Below, one piece after another: positions 9,892 to 21,854 of a stretch of DNA of 64,000 nt. The notes beneath the pieces were generated by a model. It saw only the letters and a program-made list of their open reading frames with translations, made no database searches and was not told the origin of the DNA. Location: positions 5,518,001-5,582,000 of the forward strand of contig CP075497.1 in assembly GCA_021613535.1 (NCBI GenBank). Reading direction: 5' to 3'. The DNA is from Adineta vaga (Eukaryota; Rotifera). Position 1 is the stretch's first letter, and each line of letters starts with the position of its first letter. Made by a program: the position numbers and the translations under genes.

Positions 9892-11715
9892 TCATTTCCA
9901 TATTGATAACAATTTTTCATTAATAGTCACATGAATTCGTTCATCTTCACCAAGATTACATAGTTCTCGTATCCACTGAGTACATGTTTCTTTATCCATA
10001 GATAATAAAAGTTTCAATGAACTTTTATTACATGATATTCGAAAACTGACTAAATCAGGTGATGCACGTAGAATCGTTTCAATAATCAATTGAAGATGTC
10101 GATTGAGAAATCGACTTGATTGATTATTAAAATAAAAATGATATAAATTCGGAAATGTCTTTAATAATAAATCAATATCTCTTAAAATAACATGACCATC
10201 AGCTTCACCTCCATATAACCAAAGTTCTTTAATACGTTCAAAAGTACAACCAGGTAAACGTTTACATAAATAGATTAAATCTCCATACATCATTGAGAGA
10301 GCTTTTAATTGTGGACTAACCATCGTATTCTTTGCTAAAAACATGAAAAAAGGTACATGTACTTTACAACTTGTCGATCGAATGTAATGTAAATAACCCA
10401 TATGTGGTAATTGAAATGTTTGATTTTCAATATCAATTGCACTATTTTCCTTATCTTGTATGTTAACTGAATTTAATTGAAGAATTTCAATACCAGGAAA
10501 TCGAGTAATAACAGATAACCATTCATTGATATGTGTTGGATCATGTTGTCCATCGACGATAAGTGTTTGAATACGTCTTGATCGTTGATTAAATAATTGT
10601 ATATTTGTTGTTTTTGCTAACATGGCTTTCGGTGATGTTGTGACACTCATATTTGTATCAAATTGTTTCATATTATATGGTACAGTATCAAGATGTAAGA
10701 CTCTCGTATCAACATAACAACAAACCGGTACATTTGTTTGTTCAAATGATTGTATAATTGAATCAATATCTAATGGCATCATTTCTGATTTTAACCAAAT
10801 TCGTAATTTAAAATAGACATGTTTTAATTTCGTTAAACATGATAACATACGAATCCAATAACAAGCACTTCCATAATCAAAATCATTTGTATCCATATCT
10901 AATGAAAGTAGTTCAATACTCGGTATATTACTAACAAGTTTATCTAAATCTTTAGAAGAAAGAACATTTTGATCCGTTGTTTGAAAATGAAAGAATGTCA
11001 AATGTTTTGGTAACATGTCAACAGTTGCATTTTGTCGAAGTTTTTTTGTTGTATGTTGAGCGATTTCAACATTTAAATTCCTGAGATTGGGTGAACGTCG
11101 AAACATTAAAATTAAATCATCTAATAAAGCAACACTGATTGTTAATCGTTCGAGATGACGATTGAAATGAATTGGCATATGATGTTGTAGACGAATACCA
11201 CCTTCAATACCCCATAAACGTATTTCTTTGAAATGTGATGATGATGAACAAAAGAGATATTTATCTAATAGAACATGTGTTGAATATGCTAGAGGTACTA
11301 ATGCATCTGCATCGATAAAAATCTTTTCAATTCTATCAAGTTTTGAAAGAATTTCAAAATCATTATTTGTAAAATCAATCAATCGAACTTGTTTGATATT
11401 TGGTAAGAGATAATAAAGAGAATCATAAGATTTTATGAATTGATTGAAAAGATAGATCTGTCCGGGTGAATTCCAATTACTCACAACTAAATTAACAATT
11501 GATTTAGCTGTATAATGTAATAGATGATTAAACCATCGTTGAAATTGATATAATGTTAAATGATGAAGATCAGCATCACGTCGATATTGACTAATTGTTT
11601 GTTCTAAACGATGATTTAAATGTCCAAAACTATTGACAACATCATATGGTCTCAAATAAAGACAAATTTCCAAGAAAATTTCATCAGGTAATTGTTCGAG
11701 TCTCGTCGGGTGCAT
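9892..11715 (-). CDS. F-box protein with LRR-like C-terminal region (copy 2)
   Basis: 607 residues, single exon. The F-box is at about residues 6-45 (LEQLPDEIFLEICLYL), followed by the same long repeat-like region as the protein at 2406-4250. The two align throughout with conserved blocks such as SPGQIYLFNQFI, LLDKYLFC, RLQHHMPI and MMYGDLIYLCKRLPG, at roughly half identity by eye. Same strand, same length and same single-exon structure indicate an old tandem duplication, now separated by the GH5 and propeller genes. The likely role is a substrate adaptor of an SCF ubiquitin ligase, with unknown target. Confidence 0.85.
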   Translation of the reverse strand: MHPTRLEQLPDEIFLEICLYLRPYDVVNSFGHLNHRLEQTISQYRRDADLHHLTLYQFQRWFNHLLHYTAKSIVNLVVSNWNSPGQIYLFNQFIKSYDSLYYLLPNIKQVRLIDFTNNDFEILSKLDRIEKIFIDADALVPLAYSTHVLLDKYLFCSSSSHFKEIRLWGIEGGIRLQHHMPIHFNRHLERLTISVALLDDLILMFRRSPNLRNLNVEIAQHTTKKLRQNATVDMLPKHLTFFHFQTTDQNVLSSKDLDKLVSNIPSIELLSLDMDTNDFDYGSACYWIRMLSCLTKLKHVYFKLRIWLKSEMMPLDIDSIIQSFEQTNVPVCCYVDTRVLHLDTVPYNMKQFDTNMSVTTSPKAMLAKTTNIQLFNQRSRRIQTLIVDGQHDPTHINEWLSVITRFPGIEILQLNSVNIQDKENSAIDIENQTFQLPHMGYLHYIRSTSCKVHVPFFMFLAKNTMVSPQLKALSMMYGDLIYLCKRLPGCTFERIKELWLYGGEADGHVILRDIDLLLKTFPNLYHFYFNNQSSRFLNRHLQLIIETILRASPDLVSFRISCNKSSLKLLLSMDKETCTQWIRELCNLGEDERIHVTINEKLLSIWK

Positions 11716-12488
11716 ACTTCAAAACAATAACCGTTCGTATGATAAGGTCCTTTTCTCCTGTACTGTCTTTTTTTTTCTTCTCTTATTTTACAAAACGTCG
11801 CGTCTTTCGTTTCTATTTGTCGCCTATAAACGGAAAGAACCTTGCCATAAACGAATATGTAAAACAACGAATCATAATAACAGCAAAACATTACGTATCA
11901 TTACCACATTACATTCTTCGACGGAATGACAAAAATCGTTATTGAATTCTATGTAATTTATTCACGTACAATGTACAAACGATCGTTATGGAATATACAT
12001 ATACATGTCTCTAGACGTAATGTTGAAAAAAAAACAAAAAGATTTTTTGTCTATACTATCGATTATGAAGGTCGACAATGTGTAAATTCTTTCTATGCTT
12101 TTTTGACTTGTCATCCAATTTTCACTTTATTTTTTCAATTATTTATCTTTAGTCTATACTTTAAAAGAAAATAATGGCTCTCAGGCATCATTAAACACAA
12201 TGTGCATTTAGTAGTCATTTTTCATTCGAAATTGCTCTTATTTGTATGTTATTATAATCAATTATATGATTATATTTTATTGATTATTTTTAGTATTCGT
12301 TAATCTAAGACATGATCTATTTTATTATCTAAAAATACAACGTGTAGAAAAAAAGAGACTTTGAATGAATACCATCATACACACACGACATTAGGTTCTT
12401 TTTTTTTCTCAACAGATTTTCTGTACACGTATTATAAATCAGTCAAATGTGAAAGAAAAAGGTGACATCAGGAGGACTAGAATTAATT
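11716..12488. other. Intergenic, no gene seen
   Basis: The spacer is upstream of F-box copy 2 and downstream of the TMEM143-like gene. Several overlapping short open frames exist on both strands, but none has splice, start or domain support. Confidence 0.5.
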
Positions 12489-14468
12489 TTACTTCCATCC
12501 ATTGTTATTAAGAAGTTTATCTTCGTTGAGAACGGTTTTCCAATCCAATTCGAAATATTTCTTATCATAACCTTCAACTAAATCCCATTCATCTGTTTTT
12601 TCACTTAAAGTGCGAGATGCTTTTGGAAGTACAGAAATTACTTGTTTAAATGGTAATACTTGTAAATGATTAGGACGTGAAGTATCATCTGGTAAAAGAA
12701 TACCTAAAGAAAATCGAAAATAAGATTTATTTTGAATTCAAAATCGATATTTCATACCGATTTTACGAAGAAATTCAATGGATTGATCACTGTTAAATGT
12801 AATATGTGTATTTGCTTTTGAACGAATCCAATTTTCTATTTCTAATTCAAGATTCTTTTTTGTTAAATCAACATTTTTCTTTTGTTTTCGTAGAATAAAC
12901 ATATACACAAGTAAACTGAAAGAAGAAGAAGAAACGTTCTTTTGAAAAACATCTATCTATTCTTAACTTACACTTCTTTACTTAATTCATCTTCAGCACG
13001 ATCAACAATCATGCCTAATAATTGTTTATTTGATGCAATATTCTTATAAAATAATATTCGATTCATCGTTGATAAATAATTTATTTTTGATCGATGAAAA
13101 TTTCTTAATGACCAAAATCCAAGTAATAATGTTAAACTACTTGCGCTCATCATTAATCCTGGTACATGATAATCTGCCATTTTAGTTAATAAATGTGTTA
13201 CAACTGTACCAGCACCAAGAGCGAGTGTCAATCGCATTAATTGTTGTTCGAAATTTCCCATCTAGTTTTCCTGTAGGTAATAATTGTGTTAAATTTTGCA
13301 ATGGAATATCTCGAAATGCTTTTATATATAAACGATCATGTCCTTTCAAACGTATAGCAAGAATCACCCGTTTAAAATAGTCTCTTGAAGTTATTGAAGT
13401 ATTTTTTGGATAGAATTTTTTCCACCAAGATTTATTTTCTAGTGGCATTTGTTCTCGACCGTGTACCCAAAATTTTAAAACATCATAATCATAACCATCG
13501 ATTTTAACATTTAGATTTGATGATAAAACGGAATCTTGGTGAAGAATGAACTTATCCAGAAGAATATGACGTGGTAATTCAGTAAAATTAGCACGATGTA
13601 GTAAATCATTGATCTTTTGTAATAACCAATATTCATTATCTAAACGATCACGATATGCTACACGACGATTATCAATCGTTTCATTGTCAGGATTTAATGG
13701 ATTGAATAAATATTTTAATTCATTCAAAACAGAATAATAACGTTGAACGACAGCACTATCAAAACCTTGACAAAGTTCATGAAATAAAAGACGATCTTCT
13801 TCATCATCAATATATTCAGAATCCGTTGCAAGTAAACGAATTATTGAAGGACGTGTTAACTAGAAGAATATCTTTTAAATAATTCTAAAAAAGAATATTT
13901 TACTTACGGGAAGAAAATATTCACGTGTTGTTGTGATATTAACAGGAGATGATCGATTTTTTCTCGAGGGAAATAATGGTAAACCAGAGCTAATACCTCG
14001 GAGAAAAGCAGAAAAACCAGATGAAGGAATATGATCCTCTTTTTTTGTCTGCTCTTCTTCAATCGGAGAGGATTTATTTGTTGTTATTGGTACACCGGGT
14101 GAAATAGATGTATTGATTACTTTAGCATCTTGAAAAAGACCATGACCAGTTGGTGTTAAAGACGATGTGGCTTGTAATGGAGAAAAAGCAGTAGCAAATT
14201 TTTCATGACTTGTAACTACTGGTATGGGCTCATTTTTCTCATCTTTAATAGTTCGTTTTGCGGCTAAAAGATCATTCGAAGGAATGGGTTCAATATTTGT
14301 TGTATTGTCATAATAAACTGGATAATTATGTGAATTTGCCACATTTCCAGATTGTTTTTCATTCGTTAGCTTTTGTTGTGGTAATGTCGAAAAACTCGAT
14401 CGTGATATATTGAAAATAAAATACCGACTCGTCTGACGAAGATTATGAGCAACTAACATATTTTTCAT
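12489..14468 (-). CDS. TMEM143-like mitochondrial membrane protein (DUF3754), one frameshift
   Basis: Exons (minus) are 14468-13908, 13859-12972, 12915-12758 and 12703-12489, with introns of 48, 56 and 54 nt. The N-terminus is basic and Ser-rich (LRQTSRYFIFNISRSSFS), like a mitochondrial presequence. A Ser/Pro/Thr-rich stretch follows, then the DUF3754 core (LFHELCQGFDSAVVQRYYSV, RLKGHDRLYIKAFRDIPL, QLLPTGK). Two membrane segments come next (LTLALGAGTVVTHLL; MMSASSLTLLLGFWSL). The frame is broken once at the GGG/CCC run at 13257-13259. Removing one base continues as PTGKLDGNFEQQ and on to the membrane segments. Vertebrate TMEM143 is a mitochondrial membrane protein of unknown biochemical function. 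The identification rests on the DUF3754 motifs. Confidence 0.75.
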
Positions 14469-14971
14469 TCAAATCAACAAAGTAAAAAATATAAGAAACC
14501 ACCGTACTGTATATACATACTAATTACTAACTATAGTTTGTGTAGTGTAGTCTTCGATCAATCAATAGAATGTTTCTTCAGATGGCGTTAGTTACTTCTC
14601 ACCCAAAAATGAATTCATCAACGCAACCGTTTCCTTGAATTGTGTTTGATGAGAAAATTGAATTGTAAATTTTTTTTTCAATGTGTTAGATTATTTTAAT
14701 CATCAAGAGCAAAAAAAGAGACAGCACGCATACAGAAAGCGTACGTCCTAAACAAAAATGTTCCTAACAAAAAACATTTACAATCGAGAGAAAAAATAAT
14801 ATCATATCCACTGAAAGAAAATGAAGACGTTAGTCATACAATACACAAGGATATTCTAACTATCAATATTTTCCTGGAGAAAAAATGAAAGTCTTAGGAT
14901 ATTTTGAATAAATATGCGAAGCTTCTGATTGTTCAATGCAAGAAATGAAGAAATTAATTGTTTTTTCAAGT
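14469..14971. other. Intergenic spacer between two minus-strand genes
   Basis: About 500 bp upstream of the TMEM143-like start and downstream of the TRAK stop. It should contain the TMEM143-like promoter. No specific motif is seen. Confidence 0.5.
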
Positions 14972-17900
14972 TTATAAACGTGGAAGATGACCTCTGAATA
15001 GATCATCTACAATCGACGATGTTTCACCAGGTGAGATTGTCGGAAATGCTTTCGAGATTGATTTCTTTGTAAAAGGATTCAAAGATGAAGCACGTAGAAA
15101 AGTACTGGTTTTGATTGCATGCATTGCTGTATTTGGTGTTGGTGGTACTAAACCATCAAATGTAGGTGAGGATGGTGGAGTTATTGTACTTGCGGTACGT
15201 AATCGTTGTAAATTTTCGTTATATTTATTCGCCGTTTGATCATTCGATGGAGTAAAAGAAGTTGCTAATGTTTCAAATGTTTGTAATGATAATTTAACTA
15301 AACGTTGCATTGCTTGATGAAGAAGTGCACTTGTTTGAAGTTGAGCACCATGTATTGGTGATGATGGAGGAGTTGTGGGTTCATCAATCTCATCTTCATC
15401 GTCTGTTTCATCAGGATCAGGAATAATCAGAACTGCAGATTTAGGAAGACGAGTGGGTAATGTACATGTTAGAAACGTTTTTTCGAATTCTAACAATGAA
15501 TCAGATGAATTTAATGTGCGTGCAGTTAAACCTTCTTTTGTTAATAATTCAACTAGATTCATTCGACGTTTTGACATACTATAACGTAAAATTCCTTTCA
15601 AATATCATAAATAAAATAAAAGAAAACTTACTCAATAGGTATCGGTATTTCAGGTGAATGTTTTTCTACACTGATCGATAATCGCTCTGTATTAGATAGA
15701 TATATAAGAAACATGAATGATAAATATGTTTTTTATACCTTCTAATTCATTATGTGGTGTTGCAAAATCATCTTCATTATCTTCATTAACTTCATGTAAA
15801 ATTTCAGCACGTGTGTAAACACCGGGTATAGATTGAAGGCACGAAGATAAGCTTGGTTCAGCTAGTTCTTGCCAACGTTTTAACATATTCGATCCTAATG
15901 ATACAGAAAAACGAATATTCTGACGAGAATTTTTCATATTTTTCTATTATTACCTTCTAATCGTTTTACTAATCTTAATCTTGATGATATTCCTGATGGT
16001 AATCTTCGATCACTACTTGTCGAAACAGATCTATATGAAATTCAATTTGAATTCTAAATATCATTGGCATGCATACTTTGATTTATCTATAGGTATAGGT
16101 GAAGATCGCTGACAAAAACGACATGACGAAGCACTAGGGATTAAAAAGCATTGATAATTGAGAGAGCAAAAAGACTTTTTCATGCATATCATTACCTGCT
16201 CAAACTTTCGGTATCACTAAAAGCTGAATCATTCATTGATGATTCTCCGTCCGTATCGCTTTGACCTCGTTTAACGCGACGACGACGAGAAGATTTTCTA
16301 CTTGTTTTGATTGTTGAATGACAAAGTTGATTGGGATCTTCGAGAACTTCTTCAAGTTCTGATTTTAATGAATTTTCGAAACTCATAAAATTAGCATATT
16401 CGATTGGAGAGAGAAAAACCGTATGTTGATTCGAATTCATATCAGCTATTGGAGATGACGACGAGTTTAGAATAACATTTTTCTGTAAGAAATTAATTTC
16501 TTCTTGAGACTTATGAAGTTTTGATAAACATTCACTATAATTCTTTTCTAAATCTTCAATCTAAATATGAAACTAGCAATCATCTTTGTATATAACAGTT
16601 GAAATCTTACTTTAGTTTCATATTCATGTCGAGTTTTGCCTGTTAATGATAGAAGAACTTTTAATTCTTCATTTTCCTTTTTTAATTCTGTTAAACGACG
16701 ATGTACTTCTCGCATTTCATACGATAAACGAACTATTTCATCTTGTTGTTTACTATTCTCATTATTCTTCTTTAAAATTTCTTCTTGTAAAGTATCAATA
16801 TCTGCATTGGCATTAGCTAGAAATCATATTTTCTCATAGTTTATTTTCATTTCATTCATTAAAAGATCAACTTACATAAAGCACCAGCAAAATGATCAAC
16901 AATCGTTTGTTCTTGTTGTTCATAGTTTTCTGCATCAAGCTTTAATTGGACACCCTGATAAGAACAAAAAAAACAATCTTTCAAAAATGTATTTCGATCG
17001 TTTTATTTACTTCAGCTCGTAATTCTTGATTTTCATATTCTAAATTACGAATTTTTTGTTCATAATAATGGCAATCAAATTGACTGAAAATGAAACATAA
17101 AAATTAGATTACGTTCTTGTCTCTAGCTGAAAATTTTTACTTAGATTCTGTTGGAGAAGCATCTTCATCCATATCTGTATAAAATCGAATCAAACGTTCC
17201 TTCAGAAGCAAATCATGTTTCAGTTGTTTAACAATTTCCGTTGTTTGTTCAATATCATGTTCAAGTAATGTTACTTGATTACGTAATGAATCATTACTCT
17301 CCAATAGAGTCTGACCCAAAGTCACCGCCATTTGTAAATCATTCTCGCGATCTTCTAACATGCGAGTTACAGCAGTGATATCATGATACGTTTTTGTCAT
17401 TTGGCTGATTCGATTACTAGATGAAGCTAGAACATTAAAAGATATCGATAGTAGATTTATATTCAAAGATATTTGTTATTATACCGTAATAATCAAGAAG
17501 ACCACGAATTTGTTCGTTTGCTAATGATTCAAATTCAGAACCGTCAATTCGTGGTGTTTGAATAAAATCTTCGTTTGAACAAGCAAAATCAGTATCAGTC
17601 CGTAAACGATAACGTGGAATTAATTCTTGGACAAGACTAACAATTTCAACTTCAGCTAAATTTGATTGGGTATGAATGTCTAAAGAAAACAATTCATATC
17701 AATTAGATATCATTCATATAAATAATAATTACCAATCATTATCAAAAATAATCGATCAATCTCTCATTATCCTCGATTTTGTAGAAAGAAAAGTAATAAA
17801 TGCATGTCTCATACTCACAAGTTATGTTAGAAGAAATCGTTATATGATAAATGGAGCTTTACAATACAGTAAGAAGTCAAGTTCTATCCGTTATTATTTT

Positions 17901-18305
17901 TTTTCTATGAGTTATTTAAATCAACATTGAACAGAAAGAATGAATAATCAAGATAAAAATTGAAGAGTAGTTTTTGTTTCTTTTCTTAATCAAATGTGAT
18001 GAAAAGAAACGTTTGCAACTCTGATATCCTTGTATTGTGATACATATGTAATCGATATTGACAGGACTTACGTGTGCATATTTCGATTACGCAAAAAGAA
18101 AATATTAAGAAAAAGAATCGTTTCTGATTTCATCACAACAAAGATTAAGTAGACATTAATTATGACAAAAAAAAATTTCCTTTTGCCTTGAATGAAATCA
18201 TTTGGATTAGATAAACAGAAAGCAGAATGTAACATGATGCTCACCCGTTAGGACTTCACAATCGACGGTCGATGGACCTTTGGTTGATGTTGTCGCATCG
18301 GACAT
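14972..18305 (-). CDS. TRAK: Trafficking kinesin-binding protein (TRAK/Milton)
   Basis: Twelve exons (minus): 18305-18245, 17679-17485, 17426-17141, 17093 region corrected to 17083-17011, 16954-16876, 16816-16611, 16560-16196, 16133-16077, 16030-15954, 15894-15739, 15686-15632, 15578-14972. They sum to 738 codons plus stop with every phase matching. The family is clear: the HAP1 N-terminal block (EVEIVSLVQELIPRYRLR; ISQMTKTYHDITAVTRML; DLQMAVTLGQTLLESN), long coiled coil, then the Milton motif (RLEGSNMLKRWQELAEPS; PGVYTRAEI) and MNLVELLTKEGLTART. TRAK/Milton links mitochondria, through Miro, to kinesin-1 and dynein for transport. The first intron is 565 nt; the others are about 48-66 nt. The 59-nt intron at 15895-15953 is easily missed because the sequence is partly open through it. 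Confidence 0.9.
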
Positions 18306-19855
18306 ACAAATGAAAGTAGACAAAACAAAAGTTCAATGACAAACACACACGCACAGGAATGGAATACAAAAGAAAAGTGAACAATTCCAAGTAACTTAGT
18401 TCGTTAAGTAGATATGAAAGAAATACGTCGACGTCGTCGCATCTAGAATATAAAGAGAGCACGAACACTTCATCCAATTTAATATACAAACAGAAGAAGA
18501 AAAGAAAGACATAAGTATCTGAATGAATAATCTGATGTCAATGACATACATACTTGTCTAGTCTAATCAGTAGAAGAATTAATTACATCCAATGATGTTA
18601 AACAATCATTGTATATTTCTGCTCAATTATTTCCATATGTTGATATACAATTAACATCATATTTATAGGAGAAAATTTCTTCTCTGCCAGAAAAGAAAGT
18701 CACAGGAAAATGTATTCTCTGTTGACAGCACGTTCGTTGAACTATGCCTCACAGAATTTCTGACATCATATAGAATGAAAGAAAAATTGCTTCACCTGTC
18801 AGCGGTATTATACACACATATGAAAATATGTGTGTTGTATAAGTGTAATACTATTCTTAGACAAAATCAGCAGGATTCAAATCTATTTACGTCAATCATA
18901 CTGTGAGGATATAAAAGCAATTGTAGCAGCATATGGTTAAATAATGAACAAATGTTGGTCATTGCTGATTGACCTTCTGACTAATGAAGGATTAATTATG
19001 ACCTTCTGATAAAGAGAAAAAGAAAAGTTTCATTGAGAAGAATATCAGTTAATATCAAGTAAAAAAACTACATATCTCAAGGCCAAAGACAATCAATCAG
19101 ACCGAAGAAAGGAAATTAGTTGGAACCAATAAGGATAAAGAAATCGAAGAACATAGTTCGTTCGTTCCAGAAAAAAGGAACAGTGTGGAAAACCAATGAA
19201 ACACAAGCGCTAACTTACATACATACTTTCTTCCTTTTGATATATACATTACATCAAACATGTTAGCGACAATTTATGAATCTTCTTTATTCTTAAGATA
19301 TATTTCAAAATTTACCTCATTGAAGAAGTTTTTTTTTAAATGTCAAGCGATATTTTATTGTATATATATAAATGAGGTTTTACGATCGTTTGTTGTTTGT
19401 GAAGCATATTGATAGCACTAACATATCGACTTCAAAAGTTTAATATTTACACTTTACGTTTATCATGTGAAAAAGTGTTAACTTATCTCGAAAACAAAGC
19501 ATCTGGTTAGTTTTAATTTCGATATATCTACGCTCGTAAATATTATCAATGTATGTTTGAAGGTATAGTCGGATAAATTAGAATATACGTCGTGAATGAA
19601 AAAATGAATATTAATCAATTAGTTCATGAATGATTTAGTATAGAAAATAAAGTTTATCGATATATGATATTAGGCAATTTTTTCATTTCGTTTAAAAGGT
19701 TCTTTATAAATAAATTCAAGAATGCGAATGATATGAATTTGAATGAATAGAGAAGAGTTATTCATACCGATTTCTTTATCGGATCGATCTTTATTTGAAA
19801 ATGTCTAGATTCTCTTTTGTAATTAAACATCCTAAACTTAGATATTTACATGATA
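18306..19855. other. Intergenic, likely TRAK promoter side
   Basis: A 1.55-kb AT-rich spacer. It includes a short perfect inverted repeat (18812-18835, listed separately). No gene is seen. Confidence 0.5.
18812..18835. repeat. Short inverted repeat (hairpin)
   Basis: The 9-base arm acacacata at 18812-18820 is matched by its complement tatgtgtgt at 18827-18835 across a 6-base loop. It lies alone in the spacer upstream of TRAK. No function is assigned. Confidence 0.5.
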
Positions 19856-21616
19856 TCAACGAGAACCAACAAATTTAGCCATTTCAAATGGATTTTTAGC
19901 TGTAAAAAACAAAATTTCTTTTCGACCTTCTTCTTCTCGACCGTGATAATTTTGTATCCAATTTCGATCAACATAGTATCGATATTGATTATTAAATTCA
20001 TCATCGGTATATTTTTGTACTTGAATTGGTACAAATGGTTCAAGTGCTTCGATACCCTACGAAAGAAAACTTCTTTATTGAATAATTCTGATATCTTTTA
20101 ATAATCATTACTTCTGTTCGTAATAATGATTTTACTGTCATTGGTCCATCATACATAAGAACACCTGGTAGGCGATGTTTGGTACGATAATGTCCATGTA
20201 GAACGAGCCAATTATCTTTTTCACGTACTTTTGGAATAAGGACACCTTTTGGTCCAATAGTGACAACAATAAAAGCATTATTCCAATCTGGTAGAAGCAA
20301 TTCTTGTAAAGCTTTTACCATCGTTACTTCATTCGGTTTCACCTTTGAAAAAGAGTAATTATACAATAACAAATTTATGAATATAACATACAGTTGATTT
20401 ATCCGGTTTAACAATCCATGTTGGTCCATAGTAACTGTTAATAGTATCAAATGTAACTAAGGTTTGAATACTAATGAAATAGGAAAATATGTTAAAGTTA
20501 TTTTTAAATATTGATTTACTTTTTCTCTTTCACTTGAGTTTTCACTTCTTTTACAATTGCTCCAACACATTCCGAAGCATATTTAATTCTCTCGGTTGCC
20601 TAAACAATAGTATTGTTATCAAGAACTAATCCAAAAATAAAGACGATCACTTACATAACCAATAAGATCAAGAAGATGTGTTCCGGCTGGTGTTGATTCT
20701 CGAGCACTCCATGTATAAGTAAATTTCGTTCGAAACTAAATCAAATAAAACACGCAACTAAATATTTCGATTTCGAACCATTCGTTACATCTGTTTCTTT
20801 TAGTAGTTCTTCATTATTAATGGCGAATGTTTTTAGCCAAGCACTTGCAGCTGCTGGTGTATCCCACATTTGTTCATTGTTTGGTGATGGTGTTGCATCT
20901 AGTGCTAATTTTAAAACTTCCATTGCTAAAAAGAAAATTAAAAAGTTAAAGTCCTTTTTTGTTTTTCGTCGAGATTTACCAGTTGGTGTATTGAGTAGTA
21001 ACATTTTCTTTCGAAAACCATAATGTAAAATATGAAAAAGAGATAAACTCATTCCAACACCAATTTCAGATGGAACTAAAGACAATTTGATATAGACAAT
21101 GAAATGATAAGATAAGACTTACAAAGTACGACTTTTAAAGGAGGTAAATTCCAATTGATTTGTTTCATTAATCTAATCACATCAAGTGATGGTTGACGAA
21201 TCATAACTGCCGTTTCATTGAATGCTTCACACTAGAAAAAAACGAATCAAATAGAATTCTTATGGAAAACAATCTTATTTTACTTCTTCTCGAAATTGTA
21301 ATGGAAGTGCTTTACCAAATGGACTAATTTTTTTCAAATCATCTGGATTAACTGTATAAAATAAACCAACATCTTTCTCTGTATGCAAAAGCTAAATAGA
21401 AAATTATAGTTGAATTATTTCCAAAAAAAAAAGATCTTTTTTTTATTATACCGGATCATTATTTGTTGTTCGAAATGGTTGTTCAACTTTTGATTGAAAT
21501 GAATCTTGTGCTACTGAATGAACATCAATAGTACGAGTGGCTGAACTTGCATAAAATCGATACAATGATCGATATGCACCACGAGCACGTATCAGACAAG
21601 ATGTTATCAATGTCAT
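19856..21616 (-). CDS. DAP3: Mitochondrial small ribosomal subunit protein mS29 (DAP3)
   Basis: Ten exons (minus): 21616-21452, 21391-21284, 21231-21123, 21075-20980, 20925-20789, 20735-20655, 20599-20520, 20470-20392, 20342-20112, 20056-19856, giving 428 residues. Family blocks are clear: CEAFNETAVMIRQPSLDVI, TWSARESTPAGTHLLDLIGY, ATERIKYASECVGAIVKEVK, LLLPDWNNAFIVVTIGPKG and IEALEPFVPIQVQKY. The ATG at 21616 is chosen because the open frame before it has no other ATG; a plausible acceptor (tttag) lies 7 nt upstream. The N-terminus is a basic presequence. The protein is a GTP-binding component of the mitoribosome small subunit and has a proapoptotic role in vertebrates. The Walker A region reads EIGVGMSLS instead of GTGKT, so the P-loop lysine is missing. 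Confidence 0.88.
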
Positions 21617-21854
21617 TCGATTTCTAAACAAACTATCCTCGACGTTTCAAATTCGATTCTCTAGCAAAGAAATCAATGGAATATTTTCTAACCAATCCCT
21701 GATACTGATAATTTGATTGGTTCTTTTCAACCACATCAAATGTGATTTCTTCTTCATCTTGTTTTTTCTTCATTCTTACTATTTTATTGTCGTTGATAAT
21801 ACAATGTTTTTCTAACATAAATAAAAATTTTGTCTCATATGTATTAGATAAATA
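21617..21854. promoter_or_regulatory. Putative bidirectional promoter (DAP3 / PGRMC-like)
   Basis: 238 bp separate the divergent ATGs of DAP3 (minus) and the PGRMC-like gene (plus). Both promoters must lie here. No TATA-like element is convincing in this AT-rich sequence, so the assignment rests on gene arrangement only. Confidence 0.45.

Noticed and set aside
11646-12174. Overlapping open frames on both strands upstream of F-box copy 2
   Set aside because: They have no domain, no splice context and unstable composition; their lengths are as expected by chance in AT-rich DNA.
13182-13261. Programmed +1 frameshift in the TMEM143-like gene
   Set aside because: A one-base change in the GGG run explains it more simply, and three other genes show the same kind of homopolymer break.
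15692-15937. Apparent separate protein starting MKNSRQNIRF
   Set aside because: Its first part is intron sequence; the rest is a TRAK exon (15739-15894).
18256-18489. Long minus-strand frame covering the TRAK first exon
   Set aside because: The true first exon is in another frame (MSDATTS, 18305-18245) and is the one that splices in phase to the HAP1-type domain.
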